Positions 33,505-43,244 of a DNA stretch of 64,000 nt are shown here, one piece after another (within the stretch, counting starts at the first letter, position 1; each line of letters starts with the position of its first letter). The stretch lies in NCBI GenBank assembly GCA_014607495.2, contig CP053160.1:9920001-9984000 (forward strand), given 5' to 3'. The DNA comes from Carposina sasakii. Its lineage: Eukaryota > Arthropoda > Insecta > Lepidoptera > Carposinidae. The translations under genes were made by a program, and so were the position numbers. Under the pieces are notes generated by a model that had not been told where the DNA came from, did no database searches, and saw nothing but the letters and a program-made list of their open reading frames with translations.

Positions 33505-33590
33505 CATACATATAATCACGCCTTTATCCTTTAAGGGGTAGGCAGAGCACCAAGGGTCGATAGGACCACATGGTGCCACTTCTGACCAAT
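33505..33590. repeat. Family D end fragment
   Basis: 'tataatcacgcctttatcct'+'ttaaggggtaggcagagcac', then 'accacatggtgccacttctg'. This is one end of the foldback element seen whole at 8898-9155. Confidence 0.5.
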
Positions 33591-34260
33591 AATAATTAAC
33601 GGTGTTAATACAACACAAAAGCCATTATTCAAATGTCAAAAATCATTAAATATTCACTTGTAACTTGCAAAGACGGGCAAGGCAACATTCTAGAGTTATT
33701 GTGCCCGACGCAATATGAGGGCCATGAACAAAAATTGAATTGAACATTCTAGAGTTATTAAGCTAGACACAGTAAAAACCATTTTTATAAGAAACCTAAT
33801 TTACTTATGAAAAACCCGACTACCAAAAAATCAAGCGTCACCCTCACATAAAATAATACCTCTGATGATATGATGATGCGACAGGCCGTTTTGTGCTTTA
33901 AAACTAAATTATCAAACTAATCAAGAATTTGATCGAGAATGTTGCCTTAAATTAGACTTGAGTCCAAATCTGTAAACACGAAAAAAAAAATTTAAACGTA
34001 AATAAACATCAAGTTACCTTCCTTATGGCACAAGACACAAGTACAATTTAAGGAATTAAAAGATATTGTAAGAATAAGATAAGTAGCAATAGAAAGTACA
34101 CAAATTAACATTATCATTTTAACAGCTAAATTACGACAAATAACTAAACTAAATCTTCTAAAATGTAAATATCAGTAAATATACCACAAAACTTGTGAGC
34201 GGTAAGCGCAGGGCTCTAAAGCTATCTTCGCACCATATATGTGTGCTATTTACGTTACAA

Positions 34261-34531
34261 CCATGGAGAAATAGTGTGCCGCTAAGCGGGGGTGAAGTAT
34301 GAGACGAGGGGAGCATTGAACACTGTAGCCCTGCCCATTTACATAGACACCACCTTGTAGTGACTAGTCAAACTACTTGCTCATTATCAATATGGTTCAA
34401 AATTGTTTTACTAGTGTAATTACTCATCACTAGATGGCATGAAGCTCCGCCCCTATCATGACGTCATGGCCTCACGATTGGCACACGACTCGGTGCATAG
34501 TCCCAACTCCTCTTTTCTACCTTCTTCATGG
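34261..34531. mobile_element. Family J TIR element, copy 2
   Basis: 'ccatggagaaatagtgtgcc' to 'ctaccttcttcatgg'. Same interior as copy 1 (13309-13764) with about 150 bases deleted and a single TGACGTCA. Confidence 0.55.
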
Positions 34532-35727
34532 TTACAACCATTGGCACATTATGTCAATGAATTTTGATTGGTGGATATCAAACGTATCCAAAGCAACGCA
34601 AGATATACTATGCGCACATCTATGGTGGAAAGGCAACCTTAGATAAAGTAAAGCTGTGACTCCACCAAATATTTTTCGTCAACGTTACAAAAATCCTTAA
34701 TACTGATTGGTTGGCTATCAAAACCATAGACAAACCCACCAATGACCATAGAGAATTTTAAGAATTTGTGGATAGTTACAAAATATAAATTTGTGCATTG
34801 ACTTGTAAACAGATATTACTATATTGGAAGAACTGCACCGATATTGCACAGATAAATTCACTTAACACAGGAATTTTAAATACCTATCTACCTAGCTACT
34901 ATGTTGAAAGAGAAAAAAAGTCTTAATAAATAACAGCGTACATACAATGTTTTATGGCAAATATATATGTGCAGAAATGAACTCCCGATGTGACATCTAA
35001 TACTAAAATAACATATAACTGTCCATTTCATGTAAAATTTGCGACAGAGCAAAGTATAGCGCCTACATATGTTTTCTTTCTCTGCACATATATTTTGATA
35101 ACGTATTCAGAATCACTGGTTAAAATTACATACAATCCTCGATAATAATATAACAACACTGGGCATTTAAATATCTATTTGCGTATATATTTAATAACAC
35201 ATTTAAAGATAATCATAAAGATCAGAAAATACGAACAGCAAAAGTTCACGGAAGATAGAAGTTCAAAGAGAAATAAGACAACACTTATAAATATAAGTAA
35301 TCACAAAATATTTTTGTTCTTTTTTATAGCACTCGTGTTAGCACGATACAGCGTGATTAAAATCCATACAGGGGATGAGCGCATTCTTTTTTACACAAGC
35401 AGAATATTTGAATATGTGACGATTACGTTACTATCCTAATTCCAAGCAAAGAGAAATCGTAATACTTATGATATTCTGCAAGACAAGCCTTTGTACAGTC
35501 CCTAACGTTAAAATCACTTTGTCAAATGTCATAGATTTTCTTGACTGCGTTACGGAAAGTAAAACGTCCGCACTCATCCCCTTGTATTTGTAACAGTCGA
35601 ATTTTGTGCTAACCCAATGCATACATCAATTCGTCAAACACTGAAAAAACTTCATTGATCGCGTCCGAAAACATGTCTCGAATACAAAGGAGGAAGTTAA
35701 AAGAAGGGGGACCTTAGAGCCCCACAC

Positions 35728-36010
35728 TAGCGTCTTCTGAGCGTCTTTTGAGGGTCGGCGTTCGGACGAGCGTCAGCGCGGTGTCTACGCAGCGTCGACG
35801 CGACGTCGGCGCTGAGTCGAAGCCGAACGCAGTAATACGCTACGTGAGCGTTTCCTGCCATATAATAAAACGACGCGACGTTTGCGCTGCGTAATTACAG
35901 CGTTATGTGTGTTCGAATTCCACTCAGCGCCGACGTCGCGTCGACGCCGCGCTCACGCTCGCACGACGACGACGTTCAAGACGTTCAGAAGGTAGCGTCT
36001 TCTGGGGGGC
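35728..36010. mobile_element. CpG-rich inverted-repeat element
   Basis: 'actagcgtcttctgagcgtc' on the left is mirrored by 'gacgttcagaaggtagcgtc' on the right. The interior is an unusual run of CpG-rich sequence with palindromic blocks such as 'cagcgtcgacgcgacgtcgg' and 'cgacgtcgcgtcgacgcc'. It stands out sharply from the surrounding AT-rich DNA. No credible protein. Confidence 0.55.
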
Positions 36011-36088
36011 TTCTATCCACGTCAAAACGCAATATGAACCAATCGCTGGCCGACATTTTCCACCGCGCAATGGCAACTCTGTTTAAAC

Positions 36089-36094
36089 TTTATT
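36089..36094 (-). terminator. Candidate polyadenylation signal of the SEFIR receptor gene
   Basis: AATAAA on the minus strand, about 48 bases beyond the stop codon at 36142. Confidence 0.45.
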
Positions 36095-36141
36095 AGGGCC
36101 CTCTCATTTCATCTTCTCCTTGACAAATAGGTAACTTACCG

Positions 36142-39100
36142 TTAAACCTTGTTGTCCACCAAATTCATAGTTTCGCATTTGATAATCATCTCATCGCTTT
36201 TCAGACTGAGCGTTTTCTTAGCTCGCTTTAAATCGTCCAAAAACGCGACGCCTTTAGTCGACCGCTTGATCTGTTTCTCCGGCAACATATTCTTAGAGAG
36301 ATACGAAATAAGTTTCTGCCAATCCTTAAGTAGGCGATAAGCTTTATCGTGGCTCAACTCTATGGGAGGCGTGCTAAGTGAATGCTCGAAGTAAACTACG
36401 CAGACTTCTTTCTGTTCCTTCGTCGACCGAGTCTTCCTGATCATAGATAATACTAGAAGGTCGATATCTTTGGTCGCGTTTATGATTGGCTTGTCGTATA
36501 TGTTGTTGTATGCGTTGGCCTCTTCCGGCGGGCCAACTATGTACATGATATTTGAGGCGCGACGGAAAGCGTCGTTGGCCCAAGCTTCGGGGTCACGTTG
36601 GGGCATGTTGGCGATGTCTCCGTCGAATTCAATGTCCAGGCCGTATTCAGAGCGGAGGTAGGCGATGAAAGAGGCGACGCATTCTTTGTGCATGAGATTC
36701 GCGGATGGGTATACAGCTAAAACCTTTGGTGGAGGGGCTATGTCGCTTCCTGCAAGCATTATGTAAGTGTAACTAAATATTATTTGCATATATGTCTTTG
36801 GAAAGAATTTATCTATAATGTAAAAGGACAATAAGAACATTAACATGGAGGAGTTCCTCTGACATTATCCTATTAATCCTACCAATATTATAAACGCGAA
36901 TGTTTGTGAGGATATATAAGGATGTTTGTTGCTCTTTCACGCAAAAACTACTGAATAGATTTTGATGAAACTTCACAATAATATAACTTACATATCCCGG
37001 ATAATTTCGACATTTTGTTTTATCTGCAGTCCACGCGGGCGGAGTCGCGGGCGTCCACGTCCCCTAGTATTCAAATAAATGCATATTCTATTGTAGATAT
37101 GCACTCACCACTGGCGGGTAAGTACGGGCTGCAGCAGAATTTCCTGACCATCCTTAGGATGATGTAGAACGCGAACAGAGTCGCCACCACCAGCGCCGTG
37201 ATGCTCGCGATGCAGATGTGAAGGTTCTCTTGGATGTCGTTGGCTGGAATAACGAAATACTCTGTGCCTTACTAATAAATAGCTTCAAACTAGGTATAAC
37301 TCCACGATTGGGGAAAGGAGAAGCGCTTCCGGCCCCCACCGGGCCACTAGGTGTTGTTTGACCTATATATACGATATTCCAATCATTGTGAGAAACTTCG
37401 ATATCGCATTCTTGAATTTCTGTGTCTGTAGATCCGCTACATACATAAGCTATTAATATTTACTTGCTTGGCTTGCTGGAAGAGATCTCTTATAGAGATA
37501 AGCTTGCCATTGTACATGCATCTCTTCTTTTATGTTGTATGCCATATTTCTTTTGTATGTGCAATAAAAAATAAGAACAGTTAAATTTGACAGATATTCC
37601 ATATATTTTGCTATCAAAAATCAAGAATACAGTGTGTAACAGAAAGGGTATGTTAAGCGAAAAGCTGTATAAATAGCCCACTATAGAGAACCTATTTCCA
37701 AAATTTGAGACTCGAAATCACAATTTTATTTTTCAAGATTGTATGAAAATTCCTGAGATATTTAAAAATTCTCCATACTATCGGGAAAAATAAACATGTG
37801 ATTTCGGATCTCAAATTTTGTGGATAGGTTCTCTATAGTGAGCTATTTACATAGCTTTTCGCTTAATATACCCTTTTTGTTACACCCTGTATACAGAGTG
37901 TCCCGGAAGTCGACGTCAAGCTGGAAACGGGAGATAGGCCAAGTCATAATAGTTACCAGATTTTTTTTAAAAATCTAAGTTATGTACTTTATGCGAGAAT
38001 GTTACTTTACGCGCGGTTTATTAGTTGCAGGGAAAGGGTTTTATTTGACAGTTATTTCCATAAATTTGGTATCACAAATCATGCAGAATGAGGATATAAC
38101 TTTACGTGCGATTTATTTGTAGCGCGGGGAATTTATAGATATATAGGCTGTGTTCCCGAAGTGCGGTAGACAGAAGTGCAGGATTTATAGGCCATAAACC
38201 TAATTGAGTTGACCTTTTAAAATAAACCATCTAAATGAGGAAAATATAATTGAATTTATGGATTACTTTACTTCAATAACAATTTTACTTTGATCTATCT
38301 TTAGTACAATATACTTACATATCTTCAACTTGGGACTCTCCACCCTCTGGCACTGCACCGCCCCACTCAGACAGGACTCATGCTGCGGCGTCACAATGAA
38401 GTAGTACAGGCCCGTGCCGTGGAACTTTGTAAACTCATAAGTCACTTCTGATATGTTTTTAATCTGTAACAATATGAATTAGTGGTACAGGGATCGAAAC
38501 TACGTACCCCGAAGGCGCACGTCTTATCGCCCGATTTGGCTATCACCGCTTCATCTATATCTTCTATACAATCATCTACACATAATGTAACTGATCGCCG
38601 TTTGTACACGCTAATCTAGAACAATTTAACCGATTTCCTCCATGAGATGTCTACTTCTGAACAAGGCCCTCCTCTAATAACCTCCACTGCAATCCAGCAG
38701 ATACCAGCCCCCTGATTACGTAAAAGCAATAGCAAAGCCAAAGCCGCGCGATCGCGATATTTGAAAGTGTGTGCGTGCGCGCAACGAGCGCTCGGCGTCC
38801 TCCCGCGCCCCGCACCTCGTCCAAGCACACACACACTCAATTATCGCGATCGCACGGCTTCGGCTTTGCTTTTGTTTTTCAGGGGCCTGGGACCTCTACT
38901 ACCTTTTTCCAACACTATGTTTTAACAGTAATAAGAATAATAAATTACCTGGATATCTACAGTTTTTAACAATCTCCTCAAACCAGGTTCCGTTGGCGCA
39001 TTTTGAGCAGTCTTTCTTCACTTCAATCTTATACGAGGTGATGTTGAGGTGGCTTGGGGGAGCATTTATGTGTAGCTTCATGGCTGTGGTGATACCCTGC

Positions 39101-41529
39101 AGTAGCATCAGCTCTATGTAAACGAATGGCCTCCACGCCACCTCTGTTACTTCTTTACCTTGAATGAAAATTATAAATAAACAACACATTAAGTTAGCCC
39201 TCAATAATATCCCATACCAACTAATAATATAAACGCGAAAGTAAGTTTGTTTGTACGAGTATGTTACATCTTTACACCAAAACTACTGAACCAATTTAAT
39301 CAATTGCCTGTAACAGGACATCTATAAGGCTTACTTTTATGCCAGAAAATTTTTTTTTTCTTCAAAAAAATAATTTCTCATATTCATGACTCCAGTAGAG
39401 ATGATACTCCAATAGAATGTTTGCACTTTGGATTCGAACCATGTAAGCATTTTCAGTTTCCTACTCCCATTAGTATATAGGCTATATGTTGCTTGCAGTC
39501 AAGTCAGTCAGTAATGGAAGGGTATATCTACCTAATTGATATGGAAATATCCATGATTACAAACATTGGATAATGATTTATTTGTTATGACTTGTTTTTT
39601 TCCTTTAGTTTGCACAGACAGTTTCTTTACATAATTTTATATAAGATAACAAGATAAAAATTTTCATCTTTGACTAGCTAGGGATTTAAACTGCCATTTT
39701 ATCAAGATTATGGAGAATTCCATAAAATATAATTAAGTTATAAGGATTTTCAACTAGGGATTGATTACACCAGGCCCTACATCCTCCTGCCCTGAAATCT
39801 ACCAACTCATACTAAAGATCACAAAGTTAACTAGCCACACTTAGAAACTAGATCTTAGCATGCAGTACATAGCTACTGCTCTGCTTAATCTAGTATGATG
39901 ACTTCACTACATATTATAAAATATTGTCACTTCTACTGTCTGTCTGTCCCTATGTGTGCTTAGATCTTTAAAACTATGCATCGAATTTTGATGCAGTTTT
40001 TTAAATAGATTGAGTGATTTAAGAGGAAGGTTTATATGTATAATTATGGACCCACCCAGGCTTTGCATGGGTGCATTACCCCCTCACGCTGATGAAGTCC
40101 CTTATTTTGGATTGCCTTTTGGAAAAGTTCTTATCTAGCACTTTCCTATGCAGTCTGTCTGTACACACATTTCTCTAGTACGTTATACATACATAAAATC
40201 ACACTTCTTTCCTGAAGGAGTAGGCAGAGATCACAGATATCCACTTGCTAGTCCTGACACAACTAGTATATTATTATTAGTATTATACTTACTCAGCATC
40301 TCTATAGAAGGTATTTTGAAATAATATTTCCCTGTATTCACCACAGACCCATCTGTAGCCTCAAAATCAAGGTAATGGGTGTTGCGGACTTCATTCTTAT
40401 TGTCTGTCAAATGGTGGTAGCAGTCGTAGTACATCACAGAACGGTCATCAATTTGCTCATTGTTTGATATAACTATCTTCCTACAGTGGTTATCTGCAGT
40501 GCTGCTCCCTCCAGAGTTAAATCGGAACTGCATAGCTGAGGGAATATAAGATAAATGTTATTTATTTATTAATGTTGGTTGTCTCAATCATATTTTAAAC
40601 ACAATTTGAGCCTATCTGGCCTATAAATAGTAAGTAACTTATAAATAACAAATCAATACATTGACTTAAACAATTACATATTCATTTTTATTATTATTTA
40701 TTAGGGTTCGATTCCCACTTGGGTGAAGAATTTTTTCCATTTCTTTATTAATAATTTTATAATTATTATTTTATTTAATGTTATAGAAAGTTATATGGAA
40801 ATATTGTACATTTAGATTGATATTTAATGAAATTATAAAAATAGTTTAGCTAGACATTGGTCAGGAACATTTCTGTACCTACATTGACCACACATTTCTT
40901 AGTAAATATAAATTTGAACTAAATATTGCCACAAATCCATAATTAATTATACAAATACTTACTTTTCCATCTGATATTAGTGAAGGTAATATTAATAACT
41001 GCATAACTATACTGTCCTGAATGCAGTATGTGTGGCTGTAAAGTAACTCCACCAATTTTAGAGTTTGTTGCTATAGGTCCAAAGTTCATTTCTGTACATT
41101 TTAGACTATTTGGTGGGTAATACTCAACTTTACACGAATCATAATCCATATACTGCTTGCCAATTATCTGAAAAATATAAGTATGTGTACCTACTTAATA
41201 CTTTTTATTCTAGTGTGCAGGTATCCAACAATTTCTGAATTTCCAGTTGTCAAATTAAATTATAATCATTATCATAAAGTCAAAGGAAATATTCAAAAGA
41301 CTTATTTAGACTTGAACCAAGGTGTACGTAGGTATGTACGCACTAAAATCAATAAATTTATGGATGTAGATGTGGTATTGATGAAATCTAATTTAAAAAG
41401 ATTTATACAAACCTTTGCACAGCTACGCTGTCTTATTGTATCATTTCCACAAATTTGAAGAGGTTGTTGAATAGAAGCGGCCGTATATTGTAGAAATAAG
41501 AACAAAACAGAAAATAAAACACTCTTCAT
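36142..41529 (-). CDS. Single-pass receptor with cytoplasmic SEFIR domain (IL-17 receptor-like)
   Basis: Exons 41529-41413, 41167-40963, 40535-40293, 39158-38949, 38447-38319, 37243-37109, 36749-36142 join to 548 aa. Residues 1-18 are a signal peptide (MKSVLFSVLFLFLQYTAAS). An ectodomain to about 310 has many Cys and N-glycosylation sequons (for example NDT, NIT, NGT). One TM helix is at about 311-331 ('CIASITALVVATLFAFYIIL'), followed by basic 'RMVRKFCC'. From about 352 the tail reads 'KVLAVYPSANLMHKECVASF', 'DGDIANMPQRDPEAWANDAF' and 'ASNIMYIVGPP', the SEFIR fold that in IL-17 receptors pairs with Act1-type adaptors. Exon 5 is the least certain: the acceptor at 38447 keeps frame, one at 38463 would not with this donor. 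Ectodomain family is inferred from the SEFIR domain and the layout. No ligand can be named. Confidence 0.85.
36880..37066 (-). repeat. RTE-like tail, reversed (family F)
   Basis: 'aatattataaacgcgaatgt'+'ttgtgagg..' to 'ccacgcgggcggagtcgcgg'+'gcgtccac'. Reverse orientation, in the last intron of the SEFIR receptor gene. Confidence 0.5.
37629..37890. mobile_element. Family C MITE, second full copy
   Basis: 'acagtgtgtaacagaaaggg'+'tatgttaagcg' to 'ccctttttgttacaccctgt'. Same length class as 27796-28057. SEFIR receptor intron. Confidence 0.65.
38707..38886. mobile_element. Family G CpG-rich hairpin MITE, full copy
   Basis: Left 'gccccctgattacgtaaaag'+'caatagcaaagcc', right 'ggcttcggctttgcttttg'+'tttttcaggggcc'. 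Interior 'gatcgcgatatttgaaagtg' mirrored by 'cacactcaattatcgcgatc'. SEFIR receptor intron. Confidence 0.65.
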
Positions 41530-41800
41530 CCTTGCGTTGTTGTTAATAGATGATTATGTTTAATTGACTATAGATACGAACATATTATTACGAAAACTAA
41601 AACAACACCTTAATAGGATTATGTATCACATTTCATTGATAGTCATAGCAAATAAAATTCTTGAATAATCCGAAATTTTAATAGCAAAATTACTTTGCAT
41701 CCACAAAACAACAAATAACATCTAACATGGCCGTCTGACATTAGCTTGACATTAGGTACTTTTAAACTACACATATAAGTTTAATGAGTGAAATGAATCA

Positions 41801-42049
41801 CTAAATTATACAGCCGATTTTGTGCGAGAATGTTATCGTGTTACGTATAAAATTATGATTCGCAATAATTTTAAAGTTATAACTCCATGCTTTTACTAAT
41901 TTATCGGGGACTTTATATTGACAAAAATACACAAATATACTCCATGCCATAACATAACTGCTTCTAAAACACCACCAGTATGTACTCAGTACCCTTTTTA
42001 TATACTCATGTATGTTTTTCATGACTTTATCCTTAAAATCTTCACACAA
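41801..42049 (-). CDS. Unrecognised 82-codon ORF
   Basis: Starts MCEDFKDKVMKNIHEYIK and is rich in Trp, Tyr, Phe and Lys, with one weakly hydrophobic segment ('YVMAWSIFVYFCQY'). It lies about 270 bases upstream of the SEFIR receptor start, same strand, in DNA free of recognised repeats. I recognise no family. It could be a small protein, a 5' exon of an unseen gene, or chance. Confidence 0.2.
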   Translation of the reverse strand: MCEDFKDKVMKNIHEYIKRVLSTYWWCFRSSYVMAWSIFVYFCQYKVPDKLVKAWSYNFKIIANHNFIRNTITFSHKIGCII

Positions 42050-42571
42050 AATAATCAGGGTATTTTTCGCGATCGACTATAGCTGAAGTCGATACAGAAT
42101 AGATATATCGTAATTTAGGCAGGCGTTAAAGATAGGTCATAATATTATAATAGGGATAGTAACCTATTAATAACCTAGTAATAGCTCTACCAGTCAAGTT
42201 TGTGCGACTTCGGCATAAGACCTAAAGATATCTACTAACTACCTACCTACTTTAGGTTTTAGGCTCAGGTTTTAAGTAGGTAGGTAGGTATCTATTTTCA
42301 CCAGTAGGTACCTGGTTCCTTTCTAGCCACATAGGTTAGGTATCAATGTTTTTTTCTATAAGGCGATCGCTACATACGCTTGTGTAGACATGATGTATTT
42401 TAAATGAAACTCCTTCCAGTTTCCTTATCATTTTCAACCGACTTAGGGCTCACGCGATAACTTTATAAGATTTAGCGTATAGGTCAAGGTCCCATTTAAA
42501 TTTTATAATAAACAACCTGAATTTAGTAGGCCTACCCATATTAAATGCACTAAGGGTATCTACAAAAAAGT

Positions 42572-43032
42572 ACTTCAAATGCGTGGAATTCCTAATATCT
42601 ATTACCTAATACTATAATTTTCTAAACTATGTCTAAACCAGCAATAGTTATACTTATATACCAGTCGGTGCCAGTAATAAATGAATATTAAACCTAATGA
42701 AATAAGGTACCCAATGAAACAAAAAATATTAAGAAATAAGTTGTATGTTAAGACTGGTACAACAAAACCTATACCAACTAAGAATAACAAATACAATAGA
42801 ATATAATTTGAAAATTTGCGCATCCGAAAATTCAGTATTTTTGACACGAGGGTCAATACGCTCACTGTGTACGTCTCTTGTTCGCGGCTAAACTTAATAC
42901 GGCTGGCACCGACTCCAAAAAACAATAGGTATATTATAACTATTGTAAGAATTTAGCTAACCTTTGACATAGTTTAGGAAAATTATAGTATTAGGTAATA
43001 GATATTAGGAATTCAGTGTTCGCATTTGAAGT
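42572..43032. mobile_element. TIR element enclosing a 107-codon ORF
   Basis: The left arm 42572-42633 and right arm 42966-43032 are inverted repeats of about 60 bases that differ only by a few bases and a small gap. Shared core: 'gaattcctaatatctattac'+'ctaatactataattttc'. 'acttcaaatgcg' marks both outer ends. No target duplication is obvious. It sits between the divergent SEFIR receptor and glycosyltransferase genes. Confidence 0.65.
42602..42925 (-). CDS. Hydrophobic 107-aa ORF inside the TIR element, function unknown
   Basis: It opens MFFGVGASRIKFSREQETYT and contains two strongly hydrophobic stretches ('YILLYLLFLVGIGFVVPVL' and 'FCFIGYLISLGLIFIYYW'), so it would be a two-helix membrane protein. 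Its stop lies inside the left TIR arm. Nothing resembles a transposase. It may be translated by chance, a captured exon, or an element-borne gene. Confidence 0.25.
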   Translation of the reverse strand: MFFGVGASRIKFSREQETYTVSVLTLVSKILNFRMRKFSNYILLYLLFLVGIGFVVPVLTYNLFLNIFCFIGYLISLGLIFIYYWHRLVYKYNYCWFRHSLENYSIR

Positions 43033-43244
43033 CGGTTTTATTTTTTTTAAAAAGTTAATTATCAATTTCAAAAGTTTAACTACTATAGCAGTTTAATTAA
43101 AGAAAGTTAACGAATTTGTTTTTATGGGTTGACTCATAAAACTAAGATAGGTAGGTACTTACCTACATCATATACGTAGGTACTTTATAGAAACCTTGCC
43201 AGTTACTTATAGAATTTGTGAATTAAGTAATATTTTTTCATGAA

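Larger units (their letters stand above)
25653..36088. other. Gene-poor 10 kb between the convergent PEX14 and SEFIR receptor genes
   Basis: I found no exon with family similarity here. ORFs such as 26078-26296 and 29416-29640 lack recognisable features. The first AATAAA after PEX14 is at 27692-27697, so a 3' UTR of up to 2 kb is possible but unproven. The region holds many MITEs and foldbacks (listed separately) in AT-rich DNA. Confidence 0.6.

Noticed and set aside
36149..36661. Plus-strand ORFs over the last SEFIR receptor exon
   Set aside because: They are antisense shadows of the SEFIR coding exon, which has clear domain similarity on the minus strand.
38448..38463. Upstream acceptor at 38463 for the SEFIR receptor exon 5
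   Set aside because: With the donor at 38949 it gives an immediate stop. The acceptor at 38447 fits, though a different upstream donor cannot be excluded.
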